This document shows, one piece after another, positions 1 to 13,400 of a stretch of DNA of 28,290 nucleotides. Source of the DNA: Saccoglossus kowalevskii (Eukaryota; Hemichordata; Enteropneusta; Harrimaniidae). The translations under genes were made by a program, and so were the position numbers. The notes beneath the pieces were generated by a model. That model was not told the origin of the DNA. It made no database searches and saw nothing but the letters and a program-made list of their open reading frames with translations. Position 1 is the stretch's first letter. Each line of letters opens with the position of its first letter. The stretch spans positions 221,950 to 250,239 of the forward strand of contig NW_003150756.1 of NCBI RefSeq assembly GCF_000003605.2, read 5' to 3'.

Positions 1-1310
1 GATAATAAAAAATCATACATGTAATTTCTTAGACCTTTTCATAATGTAAACTGATACATTTCATCTCCCGAGCGCTTGCTTCATTTTTGTACAACACACT
101 GGAAATAACAAAATGGCTGACACCATCATAAATTGCTGGTCATAAAAAAAATAGAATACGCATGCGCATCATTATGCAAATTAGTCCACTCACCGATTCC
201 TATTAGTTGTATTCATGCAATTGGGCAGAATAATTTAAAAAAAAACTAATACAAAAATACTTAAAAAATGCTAAATTTTAATTAAAATGTAAAATACAAC
301 AATGAATTGCATCTGCCAATCATTAGTAACATTCTTACCAAAATACATGAAAATCGTTTTAATGCTTCTTGAGATATAACAGAAATAGTGTAAAATTCAC
401 ACATTATTATGCAGATGAGCTCATTAATATGCATGGATGTCAACCAAAAACTACGGTAATCAAATCTGCGCATTGCCCCAGACAAGCTATATACCAAGTT
501 TCATTGAAATCCGAACATTGGTTCTTGAGATATCGATGGAACAGACACACACACACAGAAGACAGACAGACAGACACACTAACTGCAAAGACTCCCTTTT
601 TGTGCTTTGCACACGGGAGTCAAAAAGACTGTGAAATCTGCTACTTTAGAGTTATGGATACCAGATTTCTTTAAAAAACACCAAGAGCAAGAACAATTGT
701 ATCAATAAGTCTTTCTTCCACACCAAATACTGTATGGTCAGAAAGTACTCTCATTTATACTATTGAGTGTACAGTTGATTGGGCGACTGAACCAACAACC
801 TGTCTGAAGCCAGGCAAATAGAACACTGCGACATCACTGGTCCAGATCAGAAAATCTCAAATTCAGATGAGTGGGACAATTTAGAGTCTTTTCAAACATT
901 GTCAGCTGGCACACAAGTGGTAATAAAATAAATGCAATATTTACTATATGTGAACCGCCATCTTGAATACGGCATGAAACTAAATAAGGAGACAGTTTAG
1001 GAAACATGTTTTTCAGATTCCTACAAATCAGGAAAAAAAATACCAATCTTTCACAGCCAAGCGATCCGTTGGGGTAATATTAAGCCAATCGCTAACAAAA
1101 TTCGGCTTAATTTGTCATTTTTGTGTGGAAAAATCCTCGGTATACAAACACCTAATAACACAAGAAACATGGAACACTTTCCTGGGGTTTTTGAAACCAA
1201 AAAATGTAATTTCAAATCAGTAGCCAATCAGCGATGGCCTAACAATTTCAGTTTCAAATACCCCAGACTACACAGGACATGCCATACACAGTGCTAATTA
1301 CTATTCATAC
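1..1310. other. XPO6 intron sequence with a dispersed-repeat fragment
   Basis: This stretch lies 3' of exon 22 within the gene. No further XPO6 exon was recognised. Positions 340-620 look like an interspersed repeat (listed separately). The rest is AT-rich with no recognisable feature. Confidence 0.6.
345..625 (+). repeat. Probable dispersed repeat with CA/ACAG microsatellite
   Basis: It contains two phrases, TTCTTGAGATAT at 366-377 and again near 522-533, followed by a short (AC)n run and an (ACAG)n run at about 545-575. It ends with a small hairpin, GACTCCC...GGGAGTC, at about 590-620. Such a layout of a repeated phrase, simple-repeat tail and terminal hairpin is common in invertebrate short interspersed or MITE-like repeats. 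No open frame is credible. Confidence 0.45.
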
Positions 1311-1466
1311 CTGCATGATAGCCACAAACCGTGGTTGGTTCTCCATTGTTTCATTCCCAGACTTCATACTGTCTAATACAGATGATCTGAAGAAATATCT
1401 CCAATTGTAGAGTAATAGTAAATGTAGTAGTTCAAATAATACAGACTTGATATCGGGTGAAGATCT
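1311..1466 (-). CDS. XPO6: XPO6 exon 22, last exon visible
   Basis: It has 52 whole codons encoding RSSPDIKSVLFELLHLLLLY, NWRYFFRSSVLDSM and PRFVAIMQ. The donor GTATGA shows that the gene continues to the left. No match to the following vertebrate block was found in 1-1310. Confidence 0.94.
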
Positions 1467-4400
1467 CTGAAAAGAGAAGTTAAGAAGTTTGTATCAGACT
1501 GTAGTTGTTATAGCAACAGTCATTGCCAGAGATAGAACTCTAAAGTTCATATTTTAGCAAGACAAATACACCAATAATATCAACCTCATTCATTTTAGTT
1601 GTTGAATTGAATAACTACTGATCAAAGCCAATCAGCAAAGTATAATGCCTTACCTCTGCTATTATGGGATATATTTGGTCCATACATAGTGTTATAATAC
1701 TGGGTAGAAACCTTTTACTTGCTGATCCTGGCTCTTGAACCAAAATCTGTAAAATTCTTAGAAATCTGTACAAAGAGAGATTAAAAACTTTAAAAATTGA
1801 TAGGAACAGATTGAAAGTAGTTTCACAAGTTACATTTAATGATAAGGACAATGAAAGTCGTTTCAGTGTTTCATATGTACCAAATGTGATGATCACCAAA
1901 ACTTGATAGACAGCTCAGAATTACAAATGCGAATATTTAATTAGGACACAACATTACAGCTCAACTTTTCTAAGTGTACATATGCAACTGGTATATATAG
2001 ACATGATTTTGGCAAAAAAGATAATTTTCCTATCTAGCATTTCAACACCTAGCAGGAAATGGTGACGTTCATATGCTATTGACTTTGAACCTTTGTAAGC
2101 AAAATTTTTGTTAATTTTGATCGAAATTCAAATGATCAATGTTTCTCATTGGTAAGAAATAAAACATCTGTGAGTCTTGTATTCATTTCTATGCTTCACA
2201 CTTTTGTTGTGCTTCACACTTTTTTTTTTTTACAATCATGTTACCACTGACAACGTCACAAAAACGTCTTAGTTCAGCAACCTCCAAACGTAATTATTTG
2301 TTTATGTTTATTGAAGAATTATGAACAGATAGAAACGATAAAAAGGACAATAAATGTCCTCTTCCAACAGTTTGAACTTACCGTACTTCCCTGAGTATAA
2401 GCCCCTCCCCGAGTATAACGCCACCCCTCTGTTTTTGGACATTTAACGAGTTGAGGGCATCCCCGAGTATAGGCCCAGGGTGTTTTTATCGGGCGTTGAC
2501 AACATTTATTAAAATATGCATGTAAAAAGTGTATTTTATTGCATAAAAATCATGTAGTTTGGTTCCAGGTTTTACGAGAAAACTTGCATTAATTTCAGAG
2601 TGAACGTACATAGTTCGCACGCTTTTTATACTGTTATTTACTCAATGTTGCAATACTGAAATAATCCACATTTCTTTTGAGTAGTAGTTTTCCAAACGGC
2701 AAAAATGTGATCGTCAAGTTGTGAAACCTGGTCACTATCATTGTTATACTTTTCCGAATAATCATGTCCATTGAAACTATCGTGAATAGGGTGTGAACGA
2801 GCAAATTATTCTTTGATAGGATTTGTTGGCGGCCGTGAAAGGTTTAAATACTTCCCTCACCCTCAATTTACCTTTCGAAAATTGCGAATCAGCAGCTTGT
2901 AGAGAAACAAGTCATCGTTTTTTGGCGAAATAAGTGTTAACAGATCGCATTTTGACATCGTGGTAATACACTTCCGCATTGCGTTGATAAAAATACTTGG
3001 TCAATAATCGGAAAACTTCAACTGTATGACAGAGCATTTACATTGGTTAACGAAAGACGTGACCTGTTAGGTCAAAGGAAGTTGTTCAGGTCAAATTACG
3101 AATAGTTTTGTATCGAGAGTTTGCGTACAATCTTGCCTTCGACCATTTTCCAACAGACCCAACCCATTTTTGCACCGTAAATTCAGACAGTATGTGAACC
3201 ATATTGTAATAACATTTTTGTTTATTGTTCATATTTGTTTCTTTATTGTAAAAAGCGTCATTAAAATTAATGACGGCTCGTTTCCCATTTTTGTTTTCTC
3301 AGAAAGACGTAACATTCCCCAGGCCGGCGCTGTAAACGAAAAAAGAAATTTGGATAATATTTTAGACTGGGAAGATGGTTACAGTTTTAAACGCACCAAC
3401 AAATTATTTTTTCTGAGGGGGTCCTCGAGTAAGCCCACCCCTTATTTTTTTCTATTTTACATGTTCAGGCCCCTGGGCTTATACTCGGGGAAATACGATA
3501 GATTCTGGTACAAGATATGCGGCACATGATACCTTTCCTTTTCATAATATTAGTTTGTACCATTTGAAGTACAAATATGTCATGACCTGGCATTATGAAT
3601 AATTATGAGTAGTACATTCATGTCAGGAGAGGTAGGGGCATTATGTCATTCTTACTTTTCAACAATTCTGCAGCCAGTACTCCCATCATTCAGAATGGTA
3701 TCTGCCAACTGCTCCCTGCAAAAAGATAATAGTATGAACAGAATTAACAAATAAATCATGGAAAAATAACAAAATTCATCAAACTAATGCTAAAAATTGT
3801 CTGAATGTTGTGACAGGACCCAAATTCTCCCTTATTAGCTTACCTTGTGAACAAATTCATAAATGTCTGGATGGCTTGTTCTGTAAATGAGACACCCATC
3901 TGAATACGAAGAGACTGAAACACGGCCAAAAAAAAATTTAAAATCTCTTCAACCACATCTAAAATAAATCAGATAAAAATACGATATATAAACTCTAAAT
4001 TATTTTACTAAAGAACAATTTATTGTAATCTGACAATATTAGAGCTTACTGACAAGGTCAGTCGACTATGGTATTACGTAACACTACATTACTTTACCTG
4101 GTTGCCTGATATGGATAGGAAATATTGATATTGTAAACTGTATTGAGTCTTGCAATGACGTATAACATATCTGTTTTGTCTTGGTCACCTCACCGCTCAC
4201 AGACTCAACTAAATCAACCAGTATGGTCAGGGTCTTCTTTATACACGGTTTGGCTAAAAAAAGAAAAAAACAATTTACAGAGAAGGCTTGTCACCTGTGC
4301 ATGTGCAGGAATTGAATCCTAAGCGACAATAACAATGCCTGCTAAAACGCAAAAACTCCTGGTTAGGGTAGCTTGTTTGCAAACAACGACACACTACAGC

Positions 4401-7400
4401 CGTCTGCCGTATGCGCAGGTAACGACTCCCCAGATTCAAAGCAGACTTTAAAATTACTCTCAATATATCAACAAATAAAAACAAAAAGTGACTAACCAGT
4501 TTCTTGTCGTTGTTTGTCATCAGTAAAAGGAAATTTCTGAATATTCCTGAATTGCTCTGTCAGTCTTTTGATATAGTTCAGATGATTGGCTGATCTGGCT
4601 GGCCATTGCTGCTCAGTCTCTGCAATGTTTGGCCATGGTAGAATCAGTATATTTGACAATGCCCGGTATACAAGCAGTTCCACCTGTGACAAAAATAAAC
4701 AACAACATAATCCAGATTATTGTAAATATACATCCAGTCTGAAATTGTCCATTACATGCAGCTCATAACCATTGAATATGGGATTACATTTTCACTGTAC
4801 ATGCAATAGATATGCAATAGTAAATATGGAACAGATTCAAACAATGTAGTTGTAGTAACTATTTTTATCTCTTTGGGAAATGTATATGGCTGGGTCGATA
4901 TGGAATAGATGAAAGCAATGCGATTGTAAGAAACATTTTCACCTCCATGAGTAATGTATACAATAGGTAGGGCAGATATGGAACAGATGAAACAATGTGA
5001 CTGTTTTAACCACTTTCACCCTTTTGGAAAATGTAATAGACAGTTGAAAGCAAAGCAATTGTAGTGAGTAAGTGACAATTCTTACCTCTATGGGTAACGT
5101 ACTCAGTGAGCCTCCACTGACATCGTTAAATAATTTCTGTACGTTTGGTAACTGCATGAGAAATGCCGGTCGTATACTGGTAGCTATGGAGAGGAACAGA
5201 TGAGCTGCTGATATGGCGATTTTATCAGGTACCTAGGTTTGAAGGGAGACATAACTGATTAGCACAATACCTCATTGTGAAACTTTATCTACACTAAATA
5301 TCCTATATCCAATTCTGACTCACTTCAAATCTCATTGTACTTATCAATTTTCCTACGACTTTTATGAATAAATGTCCTTGGACTTTCAGTGTTCTCCCCA
5401 GACTTCATGTCAAGCATCACGGTCAATTTGCATAACAATACATCTAATTTGCATAATTATATTTGCATAATACTAGTAATCAGTTTTTCCTAACCAATTT
5501 GGTCAATCTACTAAGACAATTAATTAATACAATTAAGACAAGATATTTTTATATTTGATAAATTTTATATCATTTTACTGCATTGTATTTTATGTTTTTG
5601 TATCAAGTCAAATAAAGTTGAAATAGAACAGCATAAAAAGGAAAACAAATTGAAAAACTTGTGTTATAGCTAGTCAGTGAATATAATGTTATCCATGGAT
5701 GCATGGATGTACATGATGGATGTAACTGATCATTGTGTACAAGTTTTAGTGCCCATGTCACTGTCAGTTCATATAACGTCGGGGGAAAACATCTTTTGGT
5801 TAAATTTATAAAGTCGGCGAGATATCGAAATATGTTGAAATAAATCAATAATTAGAAAAAAATTCTACAATGGCAGTTCGGCACTAATAGTCGGCGATTT
5901 TTCATTGCTATATACCTTGTGAGTAACGCTACGATCACCGTAACATTGTCAGCTGACGGCATTGCGTTGGACGGGTATTCACTGCTGCTATTGCGATCAT
6001 CGGTATCTGACTTTTTGGTGTAAAATACACAAATTGTTAATTAAAACGGTTCATTGACTATTATCATAGGCAATACATCAAAATCGTCAACGAGATGTTT
6101 TTAAACATCACGGAAAAACATGCACTCTGCGCCGCCATCTTTGTTACCTCGATCAGAGCCCCTCTGTAACGCAGCATGCATCGGTCACAAGGTTGCAACG
6201 TGCATTATGTGGCCTTAGGGCGGCGTTCTTCGCTACTAAGGCATCCTATGAATGGGGTATTTCCAGAGGTCAGGGTTCGTTTTTTCTTAACCCGTCTCGT
6301 CTGCTGTTGAATTATTCACACTTTTCTTTCCAATGCGACTTAATTTCACTTGTTTTTTTTTTAATTTTGGGGTAATTAATGTCACCGGCAGCAGCAAATT
6401 GGGGTTGATCTTCCCGACGTACGCCGTGACTTGTTTTGTCACATTGTTGCCGTTGCGTGCAATGGGCAAATTATTGCTACTCTAGTATTTTTTTTTGGAT
6501 TTGGAGGCTCTGCACCCCGGCTCTGCATCCTTGAAAGACTTCGCAACTTATTGCAGACTTCCGTTTTTATCACTGTCTTTGTATGGCTAACAAAAGCGGG
6601 ATTACCTTTCGATCAATACATGTAATTGTTTTAAATTCGTGCAAGACGAGACTGACACTTGTAAACAAAGCAATAAGCATCACGGGCGAGTGACCAAGCG
6701 TCACGGACAAAGGGCAAGCATCACGGCCGAGTGTCCAAGCGTCACGGTACCGTGTCGCTTCAGAGGCCTAGGGAGAACACTGACTTTCATGTCTTTTGTT
6801 CTGATAAATTGTTTTAAAACTTTTATACAGAACATGTGGCATCAGTTACGCTGACCAAGTTTTACTGTGCTAAAAAGAAACCACAAAGACAGGGTTCAAA
6901 CTCACAACTCGCACAACTGCGATGTAACAGACATTCTGGCCATTGAGCTATTTGGATCCTAATGGTCGGGCATTCCCCAAAATATATATCTATAGATGGT
7001 TTGAGGCAGTGGGTCCATAAAACCATTAATGTATTCTGTTTTATAATGTAAAGTCCTCCCTGTGATAAAATGCAACCTCAACATTCAATTTCCAGTCAGA
7101 CGCTATACCCTAGAATAGCTTGCATACTTGGGGAACACATAACCCGGTTTCCTCATAAACATCAATATTGGTTGAAATTGATAGAAATGAGAGGACACAG
7201 TTGTCTTTGTGTGACAACAAGGATGTGAATATTTTTTACATTAATAAACCATATAATAAGGTTATAATAATATCTAATAATCTTGAAAAGTGACTTTTTA
7301 CTTACTCCCTTGGCTAATAGTGGTGTAAGAGCATCCACCATTGTAGTCACCATGGCAACAAACTGCTCTTGCTCTTTTCCATGTCGCTGTGTTTCGAGGT

Positions 7401-10400
7401 AGAACTGCGCCACCCACTGATTAAATGCTTGCAGGGCTGCCAATGCCTGGGCGTGACTGAATAAAACAAGCAATAACAATGTGTAGATATATCATTATTT
7501 ATTTCAAGTTCAGGTGACATGTTACTGTTTCTCACTCAGGATATTTAGCAAGTTCAACTCAGCTAACATAACTGATGTACCGGTAGCACCAGTAGCCAAA
7601 GTCGACAAAAATAACAAGGTAATATCCAAAATGAACAGATAAGACTTACACTTGAATAAAATCTGGTCTCAGTACGGTTGGTATTGGAGTATGTACATCA
7701 TACAGTCTCATTTTGGTACCATATACAGAACACTGACACAACCTGATAAACAAAGGAAAATACAAATAAGTGTATGCTACGATTATTGTTGAAAGGCATA
7801 CTTGTAAAAACCTGTTAGGAACTTGTTCAAATTTCTTGTGGATACTGTCCTTAAGTTAACAAGAAGAAGTATACACTTAGGCAGTACTGGATCGCATCCA
7901 AATTCAATATCCTTTGAACAATATACACGTACTGGATTCTGCCGTAAATTCGCCGTAAATTTTCCAAATGCCTAAAAGTTTCATCGTAGTCAAGAGTATT
8001 GATGTTTATTGCGACTAGCGTGAATAGGTAAGCTTCGTTTCGACAATGAGCTGTTATCACTGTGAATTATTCTTCAAATGCTCTGTTTATCTTTTGAAAA
8101 CAAACATTTTTTTTTATTTAAAAACAAATCATGCCGCTTTTCCATCAAAATCCAAGCCAAAAGATCGTACAACAACATCAGCAAATCTCTTCCGTGCTGC
8201 ATTTAATAATATTAACATATTTAAATGAGGTATAGTAATTTGAGCACGTTGGCATCATCCTTCGTTTTCATTGGTTAATTAGAGATTTTACTGTCAGGTC
8301 AAAGAACACCGTCCCAGGTCAAAACATGTCGGATATTTGTTTCTACAGCATCGAGCGTTGAAAATGCGATCGCTTACGATGAAACAAGTTGAAAATTAAT
8401 TGCATTTCATAACAATTCAACGAATTTATTTTTATCATTACTAGCAGAGGTACATTACTTGGGGTTTGCAACTCGCATAGTACTGTATGGTGACATCATG
8501 TCAAGATCCCATTCAAGTCTCTTCTTGTAGATAGCGAGACTGAGGCTACGACCTTCTGACATGACGCATATCAATGTTCAAGGTTTGTAATGAAAAAAAT
8601 AAACTTTTCTTGTCACTATCATATTGAAAAATGTGATACATCGAAAATGTACAGAAAATATAGTTCTCGTAATCCGTCATATCGTGGGCAGCTATTTTGA
8701 TTCACCTGGACATCCCAGTATCCTAGTTTCCTCGGGCATGCGCATTCGCATTTTTGCTGAGTTGGAACGTTTATGCGAGAGCGAGATTGTGACGGGATCT
8801 TGGTATCATGTCACCGTAGTTACAAACCCAAGTAATGTACCTCTGTTACTAGGTAATAATCAACAATTGTGAAACGTAGCAGTTGGGTTCATTTTTATTT
8901 GAAACTTCTTTTAGAATATACTTTCGTTACTAATAAAATGAAACAAAATAATTGTATTTGGCGCACAAGGTTCATTAATATGATTTTTTTGGAGAAAGAT
9001 GTGCGGTCTATATTTTAATCCAGCAAGAAACAATTTTAGATTAGCTTCTACAATAGTTTCTTTCGTTTTGGGTCGTCCAACTGCCGGCGTTGAAAACTCG
9101 CGTAGGTAGATTTTTCAATAAAAATATAAGCCCCAAAAAATATTTGATGAAATTTTGAACCCCAAATAAGGGCCCACCATCCATTTTTCAGATGGGCGAA
9201 TTTACGGCAGAATCCTGTAATTACCAAACTGCCTCAATGAGCATTGTTCGCATAATCACACCATGATAATTCAAACGAGGAAATGTGGATGCTTAACATA
9301 ACCTGTACAATAGTTTGTTTGTTTGTTTGCTAAGAAGGTGTCTTACCTATTCATGAGTGACAAGGCATCATGTAATCTATCAGTAAACTTATCGGCAATG
9401 AAATGATCTGCATGCCGACCCAATGCTTGCAATAATGATGATAGATCACGCAATGTACAATGAAGGCGACGACAATCAGTTTCTACAGAAATATTCAATC
9501 TTCTCTCTGTACAACAAGAAAATCATAATTTTGAATAAAAGTAATAATATAAATTACCTAGATTGCATAATTTCTAATGATGGAAGTAATTACTGTGGAA
9601 TATTTTATTTTCGCTTTTTCAAGATACCCAATACTTTCGCGAGATTTTATTTGCGCGGAGTTGAATAGAGAATTCAAGGGATTAACTTCAAGGATCAACA
9701 CTTGCCCAGTTGGGCAGGAAATGCTCCAGATTTTGATTAGTGAAAGCAGAAGATACTTAATGTTCGAATCAAAAATAATCACACCTTCCTAGGTCTAGAC
9801 ATCGATACAAAAGCCAGTTTTAATAATAGAACACATTAACGCCAAAGAACAAAGGTTTTTACCTTAAAAAACCAGTGATTTTCATCAAGTTTGTCAGTTT
9901 AATTTACGTTCGAGTACTGTATACACCATGTCTCTAATAACGAATTGTTTAAAGCAAGTTAATCCACCGTCATCCCCGGGTCTCGGTCTCCCTGACCCAC
10001 GTGAAGAAGTATTCCTCGTCGAGGCTAAAGCCATCGAAGCTGCTAACACCGCTGTTGAACAAAGTGTTTCTGTGTCCCGCAAACGAAAACGTGGTGACTA
10101 CAATTTTTATTTTGATGAAGTTTGGGCAAAAATTGGGTGATCGGCTCTCGAAAATGGTGTCATGAAGACTGTTCGAAAGTTTAGCAAAGATCTTGGAAAA
10201 ATGTTCCTGAGAGTAGCGTCAAAAGCATGAGAGATTCTTATGTAAGGAAACAAAAAACAAGATTTGAGTTCAATTGTCACAGCTTTACCGAAGGGTCAAC
10301 GGGGTCAGCCACTTCTCATCGGTCGTGAGCTCGATATCAAGGCGCAGCAGTGGATTCGTAAAGTGCGTGTAAGTGGTGGGGTAATAAATAATGGCTGCAA

Positions 10401-13400
10401 CACAAGGAATAGTGCAAAAAGTCGATAGAACAAAACTTCAACAGTAGGGGGGAACAGTAAACATTAGTAAATCCTGGGCAGTCACTTCTGAAGCGAATGA
10501 ATGTTGTAAAGAGAAAAGGCACGAAAGGGGTAAAGAAACTTCCAAGTGATTTTGATGATATCAAATTTGCGTTCCTCAAACGATTTAAGAATGTGGTGTC
10601 TGAACATGATATCCCGAATGAGTTGATCATTAATTGGGATCAGACCGGTGTTAGTTTGGTTCCTGGCGGAGAATGGACTTTGGAGGATCGAGGAAGTCAG
10701 CAAGTTACAGTGAATGGCATTGACGACAAGCGACAAATCACCGTACTGTTGGCGATCAGTAAAGCAGGACATTTACTGCCACCTCAACTCATCTATGCTG
10801 GGAAACGTTGTCACCCAAAAGTAAATTTTCTTGAGTCTTGGGATATCACACAGACCACTTCTCACTAGAGTAATGAAGATTCCATGATTCGGTATGCAGA
10901 GAAAGTAATTGTGCCGTACTTCAAAAATCAACGCACTCTAATTGGCCTCCAAAAAAATCCACGAGCTCTGTGTTTGTTCGATGTTTACAGAGCCCACCGA
11001 TCTAAAGAGATGCATGAAATACTGCAAAGAAACCATATACATGTGGTATATATTCCAGCGTGTTGCACCGATCGACTACAGCCATTAGATTTGGCAGTCA
11101 ACAAAGAATTCAAAGACAAATTAAAGAACTGTTTCCAGTCTTGGTATGCAGACAAAGTTACCGAGTCACTCGACAACAGTGTAGACGTTAAAGGTATTGA
11201 CGTTAACCACGTAGATCTCAGTACATCGCTGATGAAACCATTGCATGCCAAATGGTTGATTAAATGTTATGAAATTTATCCAGTCGTCATGACATTGTCG
11301 GATTTATACAGGCGGGACTTGTTTAAGAAAGTTGTGTAAAATACTAGTATTGGCTATGAATATTTGCCCTACATCGGAACTGAACGAACTTTTGAAATTG
11401 TGAATTAATATTGCCATTTTTTTTACTGTACTAGTATTTGTATGTATAAATATTTATGTAAAGGAAATAAAACTTAATTTTGTCATTTAATAACTTGTAT
11501 ATCGTTTTAGAGTGTGCGTAGAAACGTAGCTTGTTATTCACTACGATCCAATATGGCGGCAAGCTGGCCTCATTAATTATTCATGAGATGCTAAAACAAC
11601 ACTTCGTGGTATTTTTATTTTCATGCTAATTTCCCTATCGCGAAATAAGCGAAAATAAAATCCCCGCGAAAATAAAGTATTCCACAGTATTTCAGTAAAT
11701 TGCTAGAGTCAGTCAATCAGACATCGTGGGAATTGAAAAACCAAAATGCCAATCAGTCTAAAACAAAAAGGCAGCCTGAGGTCACCAGCAATCTTTTATT
11801 AGATGGAAAATTATGTTGAGCTACAAGGGACTGATATTGTCTTGCATGTTTTAGACACAACTGGACAATATTCACATTTATTATTGAGTTACACACATTC
11901 AATGAGTTACTCATATTTATTGGGTTACCAATGTTTTATATCACGTTACTTGCATTCACTGTTTCTCACATTTACTGTCAAGTTTCTCATAATCACTGCT
12001 TAGTTACTCACGATCATTGTCTGAACCAGTTACAAATTGCTGTAAACCCAAATATACTTCAGAATAGTCTTGGAATGGTGGGTACTGCAAGAATAAAATA
12101 TGGTGGTAAAAATATCTCTTGTTTTACACATTTATTCATGACTAAGTGAACACTGTAGTGAACTATATTATACCTGACCTTATCATTAATATATTTTAAT
12201 ACATGTATAATCTAATTCTAATTCAAATTTGACAATTAAAGTGAGAAAAAAATTATACTTTACCATCAAACTGAACACTTCATTTGGGAGGAGTTCAGCA
12301 ACCCTTGCCACTACTTCTATGCATTGTCGTAGAAAATACTGCCATTCAGTTTCACACTGAGATGAGACAGGATAAAAAGACACATTAAAGATGATATAAA
12401 TTTATACATACAATGTTTCAGTGCAGTACTTGTGTTGTGATGCATGCAGTATATTTCGATACGGTATAGGGCAGTGTTGTGATGCGGAGCAGTATATTAT
12501 GATGTGGTGCAGTGATAGAGCGTCTTGTGATGCGGAGCAGTATATTATGATGTGGTGCAGTGATAGAGCGTCTTGTGATGCAGTGCAGTATATTATGATG
12601 TGGTACAGTGATAGAGCATCTTGTGATGCAGTGCAGTATATTATGATGTGGTGCAGTGATGGAGCGTCTTGTGATGCAGTGCAGTATATTATGATGTGGT
12701 GCAGTGATAGAGCGTCTTGTGATGCAATGCAGTATATTATAATGTGGTGCAGTGATAGAGCGTCTTGTGATGCAGCACAGTATATTATAATGTGGTGCAG
12801 TGAAAATGGACAGATGCTCCTCGAAATGTGTTGTAGCAGACAGCTGTGCATCACAAACACCTACTTCCCAAACAGGGACAGACATAAAGTCTCATGGATG
12901 CATCCACGTTCTCATCATTGGCACCAGCTTGATCTTGTTATCACGAAAAGAGCAAACTTACAGAGTGTGCATAATACAAGAAGTTATCACAGTGCTGACT
13001 GTGACACAGATCACTTCGTTGTCATCAGCAGAGTAGTGGTGAATCTGCAAAAGGTGCATCATGCCAAGCCAAAAGGTTTGCCCAAGATAAATACGGCCCA
13101 CATAAAGGATATAGAGAGGACCAACCACTTTGTCTCTTCTATAAGCACTCTCCCCGGCATCAATGATAACCGGTCAGCAGAAGCAAGATGGTCACTACTG
13201 AGCGAAAACATCTATGCATTTGCCATAGAAGCATACGGAAAGAGGGTAAAACAAAATAGAGACTGGTTTGAAGCAAATCTCCAAACAATGGAGCCTCTTA
13301 TTGATGCAAAGAGACAAGCTATGATCTAATGGAAACAATATTCAACACAGGAAAATCTCAGCCTTCTGAGAAAAGCCAGAGCCGCTAGTCAAGAGATGGC

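Noticed and set aside
834-1046. 70-codon minus-strand frame as the next XPO6 exon
   Set aside because: It does not match the expected XPO6 block and lacks a suitable acceptor-donor pair.
3170-3529. 119-codon plus-strand frame at the end of the 2381-3498 element
   Set aside because: It runs through the terminal inverted repeat and past the element's end and shows no domain.
6193-6854. Short plus-strand frames of 60-71 codons
   Set aside because: They lie inside the hAT-like element, overlap its subterminal repeats and show no domain.
10482-10772. Minus-strand 96-97-codon frames opposite the transposase
   Set aside because: They are antisense shadows of the DDE domain.
12420-12803. Regular 48-bp repeats as a CRISPR array
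   Set aside because: The units are contiguous with no unique spacers, and the DNA is clearly animal.
12402-12885. Two minus-strand open frames of more than 150 codons across the 48-bp repeat
   Set aside because: They are created by a repeat whose length is divisible by three and which happens to lack stops; the residues simply repeat and resemble no protein.
12421-13329. A 302-codon plus-strand frame joining the minisatellite to the LINE endonuclease
   Set aside because: It is a chance in-frame fusion; the first 128 codons are minisatellite and the rest is a truncated LINE.
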